From: Phytophthora colocasiae
Lineage: Eukaryota > Oomycota > Peronosporomycetes > Peronosporales > Peronosporaceae
Direction of reading: 5' to 3'
Length of the DNA stretch: 64,000 nt
Assembly (NCBI GenBank): GCA_018806915.1
Contig: JAGKQI010000100.1
Location: 1,860,001-1,924,000 of the forward strand
The notes under the pieces are model-generated. The model did no database searches. It was not told the DNA's origin and was given only the letters and a program-made list of their open reading frames with translations. The position numbers and the translations under genes were made by a program. Shown here one piece after another: positions 32,372 through 42,706 of this stretch; position 1 is the stretch's first letter; each line of letters begins with the position of its first letter.

Positions 32372-34943
32372 CTATTGGGGCTGTGGACTGATGATGCTCT
32401 TAGACTGCTCAGTGGAGTCCAGCGTTGCCAACCACGGGGCTTGGTCCGGATTAAGTACAACGATGGTTTTCTTACGCTGTGGTGGTTCGACTTCCTCCAC
32501 TGCGGAGTCCACAGGAACAGGTTCCGGTAGAATACTACCTCGATGCATTGAACCCTGAACTGTAGCAACTTGTACAGTGTTGCGAGGCTGAAGACGCCCA
32601 AAACGACGGCATCGGAACGTGTACCCCAAAGCGACGAACAGAAGCAGTGTGAGACCTTCGTCAGCCACCAGAGACGTCCATTCTGACGAGTGATGCGTCG
32701 CATCGTCCACCAGCCCAACGATTAGTGTTGGGAAAAAATTGTCCTGGATTTGTCCTGGACATCGCCATCCTGGACAAAGCCTGGATATCCAGGACAAAAG
32801 TGGCGAAAAGTGTCACAAGACCCACAATCGACAACAGCTACTTCAAAGTACGTTTTAATTCTGTACCTCGTATCCATAAATTTATCCACTCGAGCAGCCG
32901 AAATCGCTTAACCCCTGAGCGTGTCGCGAAACTCGTCTTCGTCTACAGCAATATGGTCGGGTGTGACAGAGTCAACACACTCCTGTATGAGCTGTTCCCC
33001 GAGGCCACTGAAGAACAACTTCGACGTCTGACCTCACCCGCTTCCGTAGATTGTAGCGTTTGAGCTTTGGGAGTTCCACCAATATCGAGTTCTTGCACTG
33101 CACCATATTCGCATACAATTCCAAACACCAGACTATTGTTCCTCTGCTCGTTATTACTGCGGCTGCGAGCTGTGCTTCTGTCCCAGGGAGCTGCCGCCAA
33201 TGCCGATGGAGATGACGTCCTTCAGCTGCTTGGCCCAGACTCGACGCTTAATACAGCTTGGATCTGAACGCGTCGCTCAAGCACTGTCTGCAGTGAGCGC
33301 TCGTAGCCGAACACGAAACTATACATGTACACTCCAAGCTTGGGACGCTCTCGCCCTGGTGGTCTAGGTGGGGCACGCACATCGGGTAGGAGGAGATTTC
33401 TTTCGTGCGACGCCTCGAGGCTCGACAGCGAGTGGTCCCAATTCTTTATATAAAACAACGGTGGGAGGGTTTTACTAGTAATTCTTTGTGGATCTGAAGT
33501 ACCACTTTGGACAAAAGTGGCGAATCCAGGACAAAAATGGCGACGCCTGGACAAAAATGGCTATCCTGGATTTATCCTGGATATTGCCCAACACTACCAA
33601 CGATACCCAGCAAGCACGACAGGAAAATGTACCCGGCTATGTAGTAATCCTCGGAAACGGCGGAAGAGCATGAACTTGGTGTAGACGGGCGTGCGCTGCG
33701 GGTCCAAATCCAGCTGACGCACCATTGTGAGCTGATACTTAAGCATGTTGAGATTGAAAGCCGAGTTGTACCAGACCATGAAGACCACAGAGGCCCAGGA
33801 CAGCCCCCAAACGACCACAACAGCGAGCTGTTTGGTCCCAGAGTGCTTGAGAACAGCGAAAGATCCAGCCCAACTCAAAGTGACGAAGCGGATCCACTGC
33901 ACTTCACGAGGCAGAAGAGCAGGACGCGTGATCTTCCACCCTTTAGCGATGATCACGACCACTTCAGCAAAGACAGCGAGGGCTACAAGTTGAGCCAGGA
34001 CCGCCACGTTCCGAGCGAGACTGCGAGCTGTCCCCACGAGCACTTCCTCAGCGTAGAGATCTCCAAGCGTCAGGACCGAGTGCAGCAACTGCGTTACCGG
34101 TACGAGCTTCATCTTGGTCTGGAGCTCAATCACTGCGTCATGGGCTGCTGCTCGAATGTGGACGATCCAGATAAAGGACGTGGCGCTCCAGACCAGAGAA
34201 CTCAAGCCGTAAAATATGAATCGGAAGCTCGTGGTTTTACCGAGACAGTCTCCACTGGACTGGCACAGATTCATGGATACGGTACCTCGAATTGTGGGCT
34301 GCAGTGATGGTGGAGTATCACACTCTTCTTCTTCAGCTATAGCTGAGATCTGGCTGCTGTACGACAGTGGGTAATTGAGAGGACAGTAAAAGCACGGACT
34401 TTGGGTTTGAGAGGTTGGAGGATACTGTAAACAGGAGCGAAGAATTCCTTTCTGACCTCCTAAAGATTCGCAAGCGTCGATGAAGAACAGTGTAGCCTTG
34501 GACGTCTGCGCTGAATCGACAGTCAACGAGTATGTGGATGGAGGGAGCGATGATACAGATCCAGTCACAATTTGGGAAACTTGGTACACAAATTCGTCGG
34601 TGGATTCGTCTTCCAGTGGAAAGGACTCGCAATAATAGTCCAGTGTTCGATTCACCATCGTACAGTATGGGGGCACGTGGTCATCGGTGGATCTTGGCAA
34701 ACGCAAGAAGGCGTCGGCTGCATCTTGCTCACACGCGAGAAGATAAAGTAAATTTCGGTTTTGGTCGATTTGAGGAATTGGAATGGGAAGTAAAATATTC
34801 AACGCGATGTCGAATGTTCCGTCATATCCGAGGTTATATTCGCCCAGATACAGGAGTTGGGACGTGTAGCTGTCCACTGTCACTTGAAAGTAGTAGTTGG
34901 GGCTGGAAGAAGGAGAGGGAACGGCAGTGTAAGGCATTGACAT
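32372..34943 (-). pseudogene. Seven-transmembrane (GpcrRhopsn4/GOST-like) protein gene split by a hAT element
   Basis: Paralogue of the intact gene at 36903-38699. From the ATG at 34943 (MSMPYTAV) the minus strand encodes the extracellular Cys-containing domain and most of a seven-helix region, including IIAKGWKITRPALL. At about 33640-33655 the frame shifts relative to the paralogue: the correct C-terminal continuation (AGYIFLSCLLGIVG) is in another frame. A 874-bp hAT element (32723-33596) then interrupts the sequence. Beyond it, LVDDATHHSSEWTSL continues to the last helix (GLTLLLFVALGYTFRC) and a tail with RKKTIVVLNPDQAPWL, ending at 32372. The tail matches the paralogue's RKKVVTALVLNPDKSVML. 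Unlike the paralogue, this copy lacks an obvious signal peptide. Confidence 0.8.
32723..33596 (+). mobile_element. Internally deleted hAT-family DNA transposon
   Basis: 874 bp bounded by 10-bp perfect inverted repeats (TAGTGTTGGG ... CCCAACACTA) and by an 8-bp target duplication CCAACGAT at 32715-32722 and 33597-33604. The subterminal regions are full of short copies of TCCTGGAT/TCCTGGAC in both orientations, typical of hAT ends. Inside, on the plus strand at about 32880-32955, the translation SRNRLTPERVAKLVFVYSN resembles the conserved C-terminal dimerisation segment of hAT transposases. This is therefore a deletion derivative of an autonomous element rather than an unrelated MITE. The rest of the transposase is absent, so movement would need help in trans. 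Confidence 0.9.
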
Positions 34944-35058
34944 TCTTGGAAGGGATTTACACAATGAGTAAATACGATAAGGAGAATAAAAAAAAACGAG
35001 CAGGATATAAATAAATGTAGAAGAAGAAGAAGTGAAAAACTATAAACAAAACTTCAGT

Positions 35059-36809
35059 ATGAGAGAGATTCGACGTATCTGGCGTCGACTTTACCGGTTC
35101 TTTGTGAGTTTCCAAGTGGAATTACGTGGTCATTACTCAGCAAGTCGCATGGAAAGTTTAAACGCGTACAGTAACTCAACGTCTGCATTATGGGGGCTTT
35201 TAATCTGTACTTTATCTCCTTTACCGTGCCTCGTGATTGTGACTTTAATTGAAATCGCCCCTATGGCTCCTCCTGAAGCAGGATCCAGTGCCAACACCCT
35301 CTTCTGGGGTCGGGATTATCTGGCTATCGCTTTAATGACTGGAACAATTCCGAATTATTGTACCAGGGTTGGAAATCACTTTTATCCAAGCCATCGCGAT
35401 GCCGGTAATTGCCAGTGGGGGAGCTACAGCTTTTATGATCTTTATGGCGCAGTTTGTTGGTTTTCCTCTGCCTTTTACGCTTGTTATTGGTATTCCAGTG
35501 TGGCTTTTTGTTCTCGTTGTGAGTTTCGCAGTGTTTTTTGGCCAAAATTTACGACAAAATGCAGTTTTACGCAGTGAACTGCTCAACTACATCATAGTTC
35601 TTGAATGCCAAGTGCTACTGACATTCGTGTATCCTGCGTATCTCTATGGATTCGTACATGTCGGGACTTTGGGGCAAAACTTTTATCTGGGACTTTTGAC
35701 TCTGATTAAACTCATTGCCAAAAACTGGATGAGCTATTTTCTAGGAACCAAGTACGATTTAACGCCGCAGATCATGATTTTCAACGTAGACGTCTTCAAG
35801 GCGTTATATGTCTCTAGTTCCATGCAGAACTCCAAGTCTATCAACACGTTGCTTATGGTTGCACTTGACGCATTGCGTGGGTATCCATGATCGATATCCA
35901 GAATCTTATGCGAGATATTATCCTGTTACGAAGATCCCGACGGATCACCTGCTAAAAGCTGCCAGTTTTGTTGAGGTCGCACTACAGATCATGAAAGAGG
36001 ATCAACAGACCGGAATTCACCTGGCTCGTAGACAATACGACTTTGGAATACGGACTTTAAAGAACTCGAACTCGAGCAGCTACAGTGAAAATTCCAAAGG
36101 CCCTGGCACTGATACTGCTCCAACACGAGTTCTACCAGCGATCACGTTACGTTCACAACCTTCTATTGCTGCAGTCGAGGTGTTTCAATTGTCGAATCAA
36201 CGCAATACTTGTAATGAAAAAATCTTGGATAATATCTTCTCGGACAAAGAACGTCAACGATTTGTACAGAAAGCAGCACAAGTTCTATTTACCACTGAGT
36301 TTGTCATCCTTGTGGAGTACACAGAAGTTATCGTTCCCTTTATCTATTGTAAGTGTGTTGATTCTTGATCTTTTTTACTGAGCTAATGATGGTTTCCATT
36401 TTTCGCCTAGCAATGTACATGACTGCTACGTACTACCTGCCGAACCGCATGTACTACCCACAATTAAAGACGCTCGACGACGTAACCTTCCGATCAAATA
36501 TCGGTAGTGTGGCCTTGTTTGGCGTTGCTGAATTGCTGTCTCTACTCGTAATTGGGTACGCTATCAAGCGGAAGATCGGGATTTCCATGCTGCACATGCT
36601 TTCGTTTGTACTGGATCGCGGGTGGAGAATTGTGCAGTCCAACCTCTTCTTGAGGATCTTTTACACTGTACAGAACTCTCTAGAGCACAATGGTAAGTAA
36701 ACTAACGACACCTCGTACAGAATTATTACCAAAACTAACTGGAAGTGAATTTGCAGGGGCTGACTTTAGCTGGACCTTCACATGGCTTAAACATATTTCT
36801 ACAGGATAA
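35059..36809 (+). pseudogene. Oomycete multi-pass membrane protein gene, frameshifted
   Basis: Starts with MREIRRIWRRLYRFF at 35059 and encodes several hydrophobic helices (ALWGLLICTLSPLPCLVIV, IASGGATAFMIFMAQFVGFP, LPFTLVIGIPVWLFVLVV). I recognise the layout from a large unnamed oomycete membrane-protein family, from memory. Frame breaks occur at about 35340 (before EQFRIIVPGL) and twice around 35880-35960. The 3' part looks intact: two GT-AG introns (36349-36410 and 36695-36756) join FTTEFVILVEYTEVIVPFIY to SMYMTATYYLPNRMYYPQL and then NG to ADFSWTF, ending at the TAA at 36807-36809. Preserved introns with broken exons suggest recent inactivation. Confidence 0.65.
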
Positions 36810-36902
36810 CGAGAATTTTATCCACCAATAGCTCAGAATAGACTTCAACACTCTCATCCGCGTTTGGTTTTCTTCCCTGTAGTCTAGAAAAAAAAAGACA
36901 CC

Positions 36903-38699
36903 ATGCTGTCATCTTACTGCCGAGCTACCATTGCGCTTCTTGTGTCGAAATGTTGCCTGGTTACGGTCTCAGCTTCTAGTGGTATGGCTTCACTGTTCGG
37001 TGAGTCGGATTTCCGTCACGAATTAACCCTTGACAAGAGCTTCACACCGCTGGAGGTTTTAACCACTTTCAGTCTGGAGCATGGTGAGTCTTTCGAATTT
37101 GACTTCAACATTCACTTCTCGCTGAGGACACTGGAAAATTTCAACGATCGGGTCATGCTTTACTTACTCGCTTGTGATCAAAAGGCAACTGAAACTTTCC
37201 TGAATCTTCCCTCCCATTCGGACATTCCCCATGAAACTACGTACTGCGCGATGCCCAATAGAACTCTTGACTACTACTGCCAATCTTTCCCGTTGGAAAA
37301 TCTGTCACCAGATCAATCTGTGTACCAAGTCACCGAGAAAATCGTCGGATCTGTGGATAATATTACTCAGACGAATTTTGCCATGCTCACGGGCACCAAC
37401 TCCAACAATTTCACCTTCTTCCTCGATGCGTGTGAAATGTTAGGAGGCAGCGACGCAATTTTACGCTCTTGTCTCGAAAATCCTCCAGTAGTCGATACAG
37501 ACTCCACTTGTTTCTTCTGTCCAAGAAATTATCCCGGATTATCCAAAGAAACGAGAGATTTGTGGGTGGATAATTGTGAAATTTCTCCGGCTGCAAGACA
37601 AGTTGTTCTGGGTACAGTGACTGTGAATTTATGTTTAGCAAATGGGAAATGTATGTGGGAATCCAATAGATACCTATTGGGGTTCTATGGTGCAAGTACC
37701 GTGCTATGGGGATTGGCCTGGTTCGTTTGGATGGTTCATTTGCATTTCGCTCCAGAAGGATCCGTTGTCGCTCTGCATTATAAATTACTGAGTGTCTCCG
37801 TGATGCAAGTAATTTACTCGGGTCTCTCCTTCGCCACGAAATTTACGTCGGATCTCTTTGAAAGTTCCCAGTTCAACGGTTTAGCTCTCGTAACGTTGGT
37901 AGCTCAGGTTGTAGCGCTTGCTTGGTCAGTTGAGACGGCTTTGTACATCGCTGCAGGCTGGAATATCACGCAGATTAAGCTCGAGAGGATCGACGTGTTC
38001 CGTATCCGTTGCTTATCGGTAGAATGGGCTTTAGCTTTCGTTCTACTCAAGCAACTCGAAGTGGAGAATATTGGGATTGCAGTCATTTGGGGAGTTTCCT
38101 GGTTCTCAATCATGTTCCTGATTCACTACTACGTCGCTGTGAACCTAAAGATGCTGCGTTTGAGGTTTCGACTTGGAGAACAGCTAAATGTTGATACGTC
38201 ACTTGTTATGTGGAAAGGAACGTTGTTTCTCCACTATCGACGCTTGCAAAAGGGATTTCTTTTTATCGCGACGGTGGCTGCTTTAACTGGATCGGACAAT
38301 CACTGGCATATCTGGACGTGGATTTCTGTGCAAGGGCATGAAATGTTGACGTTTTTTCTTTACGCAATATTGAGTTATATCTGCCGATGTCAACAATTTC
38401 GCTTTAGTGAACTGATGAATCTACAAATTGACGTGGGGCAAGAAAACACAGAGAATGTTTCATCTGAACCTGTTAGTAGTGCTAATGTCGTCCCTGTCAT
38501 TGAGGAACAGAAGCGAAAGAAGGTTGTAACTGCATTGGTACTGAACCCGGACAAGAGTGTTATGCTAGGGACAGCGTACACATTGGATAAATTACCTGAT
38601 GCAGAGACCTCAGTTGTAAAGGAACACGAAGTTCGGATAACGTGTGAAGCTGGTGTCAATTCAAACTCACCGCTTAGTGCACCTTCCCCTCTAGAATAG
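36903..38699 (+). CDS. Seven-transmembrane protein resembling GpcrRhopsn4/GOST family (GPR180/TMEM145-like)
   Basis: Single-exon gene of 598 residues. An N-terminal hydrophobic segment (about 1-25) serves as a signal peptide. About 230 residues of Cys-containing, glycosylated lumenal domain follow (NRTLDYYCQSFPLE, FFLDACEMLGG, CFFCPRNYPG). Seven hydrophobic helices then run from about 260 to 510, including LLGFYGASTVLWGLAWFVWM, the AAGWNITQ turn and MLTFFLYAILSYICRC. The cytoplasmic tail contains KRKKVVTALVLNPDKSVML, also present in the broken paralogue at 32372-34943. The large ectodomain followed by seven helices with a G-W-x-(I/T) turn resembles GPR180/TMEM145-type or GOST proteins acting in secretion or signalling. 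This assignment is by pattern only. Confidence 0.75.
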   Translation: MLSSYCRATIALLVSKCCLVTVSASSGMASLFGESDFRHELTLDKSFTPLEVLTTFSLEHGESFEFDFNIHFSLRTLENFNDRVMLYLLACDQKATETFLNLPSHSDIPHETTYCAMPNRTLDYYCQSFPLENLSPDQSVYQVTEKIVGSVDNITQTNFAMLTGTNSNNFTFFLDACEMLGGSDAILRSCLENPPVVDTDSTCFFCPRNYPGLSKETRDLWVDNCEISPAARQVVLGTVTVNLCLANGKCMWESNRYLLGFYGASTVLWGLAWFVWMVHLHFAPEGSVVALHYKLLSVSVMQVIYSGLSFATKFTSDLFESSQFNGLALVTLVAQVVALAWSVETALYIAAGWNITQIKLERIDVFRIRCLSVEWALAFVLLKQLEVENIGIAVIWGVSWFSIMFLIHYYVAVNLKMLRLRFRLGEQLNVDTSLVMWKGTLFLHYRRLQKGFLFIATVAALTGSDNHWHIWTWISVQGHEMLTFFLYAILSYICRCQQFRFSELMNLQIDVGQENTENVSSEPVSSANVVPVIEEQKRKKVVTALVLNPDKSVMLGTAYTLDKLPDAETSVVKEHEVRITCEAGVNSNSPLSAPSPLE

Positions 38700-38889
38700 G
38701 TTTTGAAAAGAAATATCTTTCGGTAATATATTTTTTCAACTAAAGAACTGGGAAGTTTCTCTAAGTCAAGTTTTGTCAATCACTTCAACTTCAAGTAAAC
38801 TGCTTTTACGAGACTCAAAGGCTCTCAAACCATTCACAACGCAAGTTTCTTTGAGGAGCTCAAGTACCAACTGCAAGTCATCAAGAACA

Positions 38890-39135
38890 ATGAAGATTGC
38901 TGCTCTCGCTGTCGTCGCTACGCTTGCCGTCGCGAACGTTGCTGCTGCTGATCAACCTGCGTTGCGTACGGCTTCTGCACCCGTCGAGGCGGCGAAAAGT
39001 GCTGGTGACAACAAGAAGGAGCAGTTCTGGGGAGGTGGACCTTGGGGTTGGGGTGGAATGGGCTGGGGTGGAGGCTGGGGCGGAGGCTGGGGTGGTTGCT
39101 GCGGTCTCGGTGGCTGGGGAGGTTGGGGCTGGTAA
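38890..39135 (+). CDS. Small secreted Gly/Trp-rich protein
   Basis: 81 residues from the ATG at 38890; the frame is open upstream but that part lacks coding character. Residues 1-20 (MKIAALAVVATLAVANVAAA) form a signal peptide. A short polar segment (DQPALRTASAPVEAAKSAGD) follows, and the last ~35 residues are almost only Gly and Trp with a Cys pair (WGWGGMGWGGGWGGGW, GGCCGLGGWGGWGW). No RXLR-dEER motif is present. Glycine-rich secreted proteins can be wall-associated, and this could be a structural or surface peptide. A TCACTTCA initiator-like site lies at 38780-38787, about 100 bp before the ATG. Confidence 0.75.
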   Translation: MKIAALAVVATLAVANVAAADQPALRTASAPVEAAKSAGDNKKEQFWGGGPWGWGGMGWGGGWGGGWGGCCGLGGWGGWGW

Positions 39136-39499
39136 ATTGACCAAGTGATCCCATGACGAACACTCTACTAGGGTGTACTCGTCCAGACATTTAAGTCGCG
39201 AGCCTGGATTCCTTTCGTCTTGAGCTCGATAATAATGAACGAGAGTTCAACCCTGATGTCGTTTACTTTTGTTATCTGAAGAAGTTCTTCACATTTGAAG
39301 ACGTGTTAACACCATTGGTCAAATTTCATATCGATCGGTAATCGAGCGTCTTCTGGTGCTCCTTCTCTATAAAACCCCAGTATACATGCTGGAGAGCAAC
39401 TGAAAACGAAAGAGATTGAAACTTCTCATTGAAGGCGAAGGTCTCCGTTGATCGCCCTTTGTTGTTATAAACAATTACGCGAGAAAAGCCGAGCTCCGT

Positions 39500-40210
39500 C
39501 CCGTCAGCATGACCTTGAGCAAAGACTCCGCAGGCACGTTGATTGCTTCTTCTTCTTCTTCTTTGACGGGCGGACCCTTGTTCTCCAGAGCGAAACCCAT
39601 ATCGAAACCGCTCCCCTGCTCGCAGATCTCAATTTGCCATGATAACGATGAGAGGGCTTATGTGAACATATATGGTTAGGGCGACTGAAACTTGAGGATG
39701 TTTTGCAGGAAGATCGCCTGTACGACGCCACCAGTAGCCTTCACAACGACTGGGTGAATGGTACCCTCCGCTGAAGATGTCAGGCGGAACCCAGACCGAT
39801 CCTATGCGGTGCATCGCAGGCCGCATGCGACTGGGGTATTCTACGATCCTCCAGTTCGTCATGGAGCAGGAGGGGTCTACGTTCTCCACTGTGGATCAAC
39901 GTCGTCATACACCCAAAATACGTTTGATGGCCCCAAGTTCATGTCGCCAACAATGAGATGATCCAGGAAGTAATCTCGAAAGTGATCTCAACCACGTGGT
40001 TTGCCAACCCTCGCTTGTAAATCTCTCCATAGGACGAATGGAACACCTTTAAAGTAAACCCGATTGGGGAAACCTTTCTCAAAGTACCGAAGTTGATGGT
40101 GCGAGATCAACCTCCCCGGGGCATCTAGAAGAGCAAGCCCGTCAAAATCGCTTAGCCAACTTTCTCGTTCATAAATTATAGCACATTCTGCATTTCGATA
40201 ACTACGTGGC
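39500..40210 (-). pseudogene. Unrecognised coding remnant
   Basis: Reading leftward from about 40210, one frame gives protein-like sequence: ECAIIYERESWLSDFDGLA, LLDAPGRLISHHQLRYFEKG, FPNRVYFKGVPFVLWRDLQA. It meets an in-frame TGA near 39985, then continues as YFLDHLIVGDMNLGPSNVFW. After a TAG and a frame change, 39889-39629 reads VPPDIFSGGYHSPSRCEGYW and WRRTGDLPAKHPQVSVALTI. The composition is coding-like and continuous across the breaks, so I read it as a decayed gene. I do not recognise the family. The GDMNLGP segment faintly recalls endonuclease/exonuclease/phosphatase folds, but that is weak. Confidence 0.35.
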
Positions 40211-40310
40211 AGGGTCTTTTCGCTGCCTCTCCCACCTCTTGATACCTCGCAAGTTCTTCATCTCGAACCTGCTCGTCTTTCACTTGAATTCCCCACGTTC
40301 TCTTTTTTTT

Positions 40311-40958
40311 TCATGCAGCCGCACCACTGTACAACTTGAACTTGATCTCCGTCTCGGCTGAAGCTGCAGCCTTCTTGGCCTTTACGATGCGATCTGCACC
40401 CAGAGCGTTCGACGCACGCTGCATCATGCGCTTCTGCGTACGGCGCTTACTCTCCAGTTTGCGCTGGTTCTGGTTAGCTTTCGCGCGATGGCGTTCGCAC
40501 AGATTATGACGCTCACCGTTGCGTTTGATGGCGCGTGGATAGCCGCACTTTTTGTTACGGTAACGACACAGCATCTCGTCCACAGGGGGTGCAGTCTGTG
40601 CTGCAGGCTCCGGCGTAGCAATAGCGACCTGCATCGGCGCTGTCATCACGGGACGCAGTTGAGGCTGAGGCGCCGGCTGTACCTGCATGGGCTGACACTG
40701 CATGGGCTGTAGTGCAGCAGCTGCAGCTGTAAGGAGGCTAATGGGCGGCAGACGTGGAGGTGCTGGCTGGGAAGCGGCCAGCATGTGCAGTCCGAGGCTG
40801 GCGGCGGAGCTGCTGGGGCTGGCGGCGCTGACAGTCGAGAGCTGCGCGGCCAAATGCGGCAGTGGCGCATCAGGTGCACGCACGGGCGCGAGCGTGGCCT
40901 CGTTCTTGACTGCGATCTCTTCGGCTTCCTCGGGCGCGTCGTTCAGCAGGTGCTCCAT
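40311..40958 (-). CDS. Protein with C-x6-C-x15-C-x2-H (WRC-like) putative zinc-binding motif, member C
   Basis: 215 residues from the ATG at 40958 (MEHLLNDAPEEAEEI); the frame opens further only through a TTG. The N-terminal half is acidic, then rich in Ala, Pro, Gln and Met, like a transcriptional activation region. The Cys/His motif spans residues about 131-157: CRYRNKKC, fifteen residues with AIKRNGERHNL, then CERHR, then AKANQNQRKLESKRRTQKRM. The basic tail after the motif resembles a bZIP-type basic region without a zipper. The motif spacing is identical in all four paralogues of the window. Here it sits in the C-terminal half and lacks the PTG-type N-terminal block of members A and B. 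Confidence 0.75.
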   Translation of the reverse strand: MEHLLNDAPEEAEEIAVKNEATLAPVRAPDAPLPHLAAQLSTVSAASPSSSAASLGLHMLAASQPAPPRLPPISLLTAAAAALQPMQCQPMQVQPAPQPQLRPVMTAPMQVAIATPEPAAQTAPPVDEMLCRYRNKKCGYPRAIKRNGERHNLCERHRAKANQNQRKLESKRRTQKRMMQRASNALGADRIVKAKKAAASAETEIKFKLYSGAAA

Positions 40959-42706
40959 TGTCGAGGGTTCTTCTTCTTCGAGTGACTGGTTTGAGACTGT
41001 ACTTGGTGATTGACTGTCGATGGCCAGATGCAGGCAGTGCAAGTTTGTATCAGAGCGCCCCGGCTCTGTCGGCTTGCTCGACGCCAGTGCTACTGTCAAA
41101 TGGGTTTGTCTGTGAGAATCATTATCCCTTTTCAACCTGATAGATTTTAAACTGGTCTTCAACTATAGTTCTGTAAGGATTTTGAACCTGTAGTAACTGT
41201 TGCAACCTGTTATCTTCGATATGCTGTACTATAGAATCCTGGTGGTTTCGGATCGGGTAGCCGGTGAGATGGACGCGGCGTCGTGATCGGCCATGATCTG
41301 GCCGCTTCGCGATGATATCCCATGTGCAAGGCTTCCGGCTTTCAGCACTGCTGCTTGTTGAGATGCAGCCCCAGCGTCTTGGCCATCCAAGTGGAATGTA
41401 CGGATCCTTTTGTCTCCAAGACGGAAGCTGCAGTGTATTTCCTCGACTACGCGATGGAGCGCTGAAGCCGGCTTCAACTGCGGTCGCCCGCCGCTGCACC
41501 GCTCAGTCGAATGAGCTCGCGCCACCTGATTTCTTCGATATCAGGACGGCGCCGATACAGAGCAACTCGACTGCAATTCAGACTCGGGACCAGCTCCAGG
41601 AGCTGGTACCTGCAGTAGTGCAGGTTGGCAGCGACCGAAAAAATCCAGCAATGGTCTTGCAGACGGGCTTCGCGGACACTTCCTCTGCTTTGCGGCCCGA
41701 GTTGCGTCTTCATTCTGCTTGAACCTTTGCTGCCCGCTCGCGCATCGCGACGGCACCTCCCGAACTGGACTCTTCCAGGCGTGACTTTGGGCCGCTGTAC
41801 ATGGAGTGCATGTGCAGCTACAGTAGTTGGCTTCGAGTCTGCTGTCGTCTGGGTGTACACGCAATAGTGTACGCATACTTCTGTTGGCTTTATCGCTGTC
41901 CGTTTGGCTCGCTCACGTCACACTTGATAGTCGTTATTAGTCGATGAGACGTGCTCGACTAAAGCACGCGCCGACGGATAAGCTCAGCTGAGCTCTCACC
42001 TAAGCTTACCATGCAAAATGTATGGCCGATGGCAGCACGTTGAAGTCATTTCAAACTTGCCAGCTGATAGATCTCGCGGATCAAGTGCCTTTAGACTGCA
42101 GCAGCTGTGCTGCCACAAGAACGTAGAGCTCTCTCTGCAAACATATCCAAGCAAAGCTTGCTGGCATCTACCGAAATGCTCCATCAGACAAGACCCAGCG
42201 AGGTGGCGACCACACCGAAATGATAATCGAAGAATAAGGCCGACTAAGAGAGCTCGTCACCAACGACGAGCTGTGTTCATCACTCTGCACCACTGGTTCA
42301 TCACTCTGCACCACTGGTGCCACCAGTGAGGACAGTCTTGATTGCAGCGCAACTTTTAACTCGTTCGTGGAGATTTAAAAGGGGGCCACCTTCACCAGCT
42401 ACGTGTAATGGAACGCTTGCAGTAGTCGAGCTGCTGACCTACCAGTGCATACATGTACTGCATGCAGTGTACAATTTCGAGACCAAGAAGCAGCATTGTA
42501 AGTCATAATGAGCTAAACTCTTCACTCGCCTTCATTCTCTCGCATGCTTGTCAGCAGAACCAACCACGACACAAAGCACTGTATATTTTACTGTGTCTGC
42601 GTTCACGTCATGCACATTGTTTTTCTTAAATATATACTGTCTACGCAATTTCGTTCTGCGTGGGGTGTCGAGTTGCGTTGTCTGTACTGTACGCTCGCCT
42701 TGGTGT
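40959..42706. other. Intergenic region, no gene supported
   Basis: About 1.75 kb. Open frames on both strands, such as minus-strand ones at 41229-41525 and 41474-41860, have coding-like length but no domain, start codon or splice support; decayed transposon sequence is possible. A 21-bp direct repeat (GTTCATCACTCTGCACCACT core) lies at about 42275-42316. TACATGTA occurs at 42450-42457. Confidence 0.4.

Noticed and set aside
38950..39010. Possible RXLR-type effector leader in the Gly/Trp-rich secreted protein (PALRTASAP)
   Set aside because: There is no Arg-x-Leu-Arg and no following acidic EER; PALR alone is insufficient.
41229..41860. Overlapping open frames between two zinc-binding family genes, considered as a possible gene or decayed transposon
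   Set aside because: No recognisable domain, ATG context, splice signals, terminal repeats or target duplication could be found.
42275..42316. 21-bp direct repeat
   Set aside because: Only two short copies without flanking structure; probably a simple local duplication.
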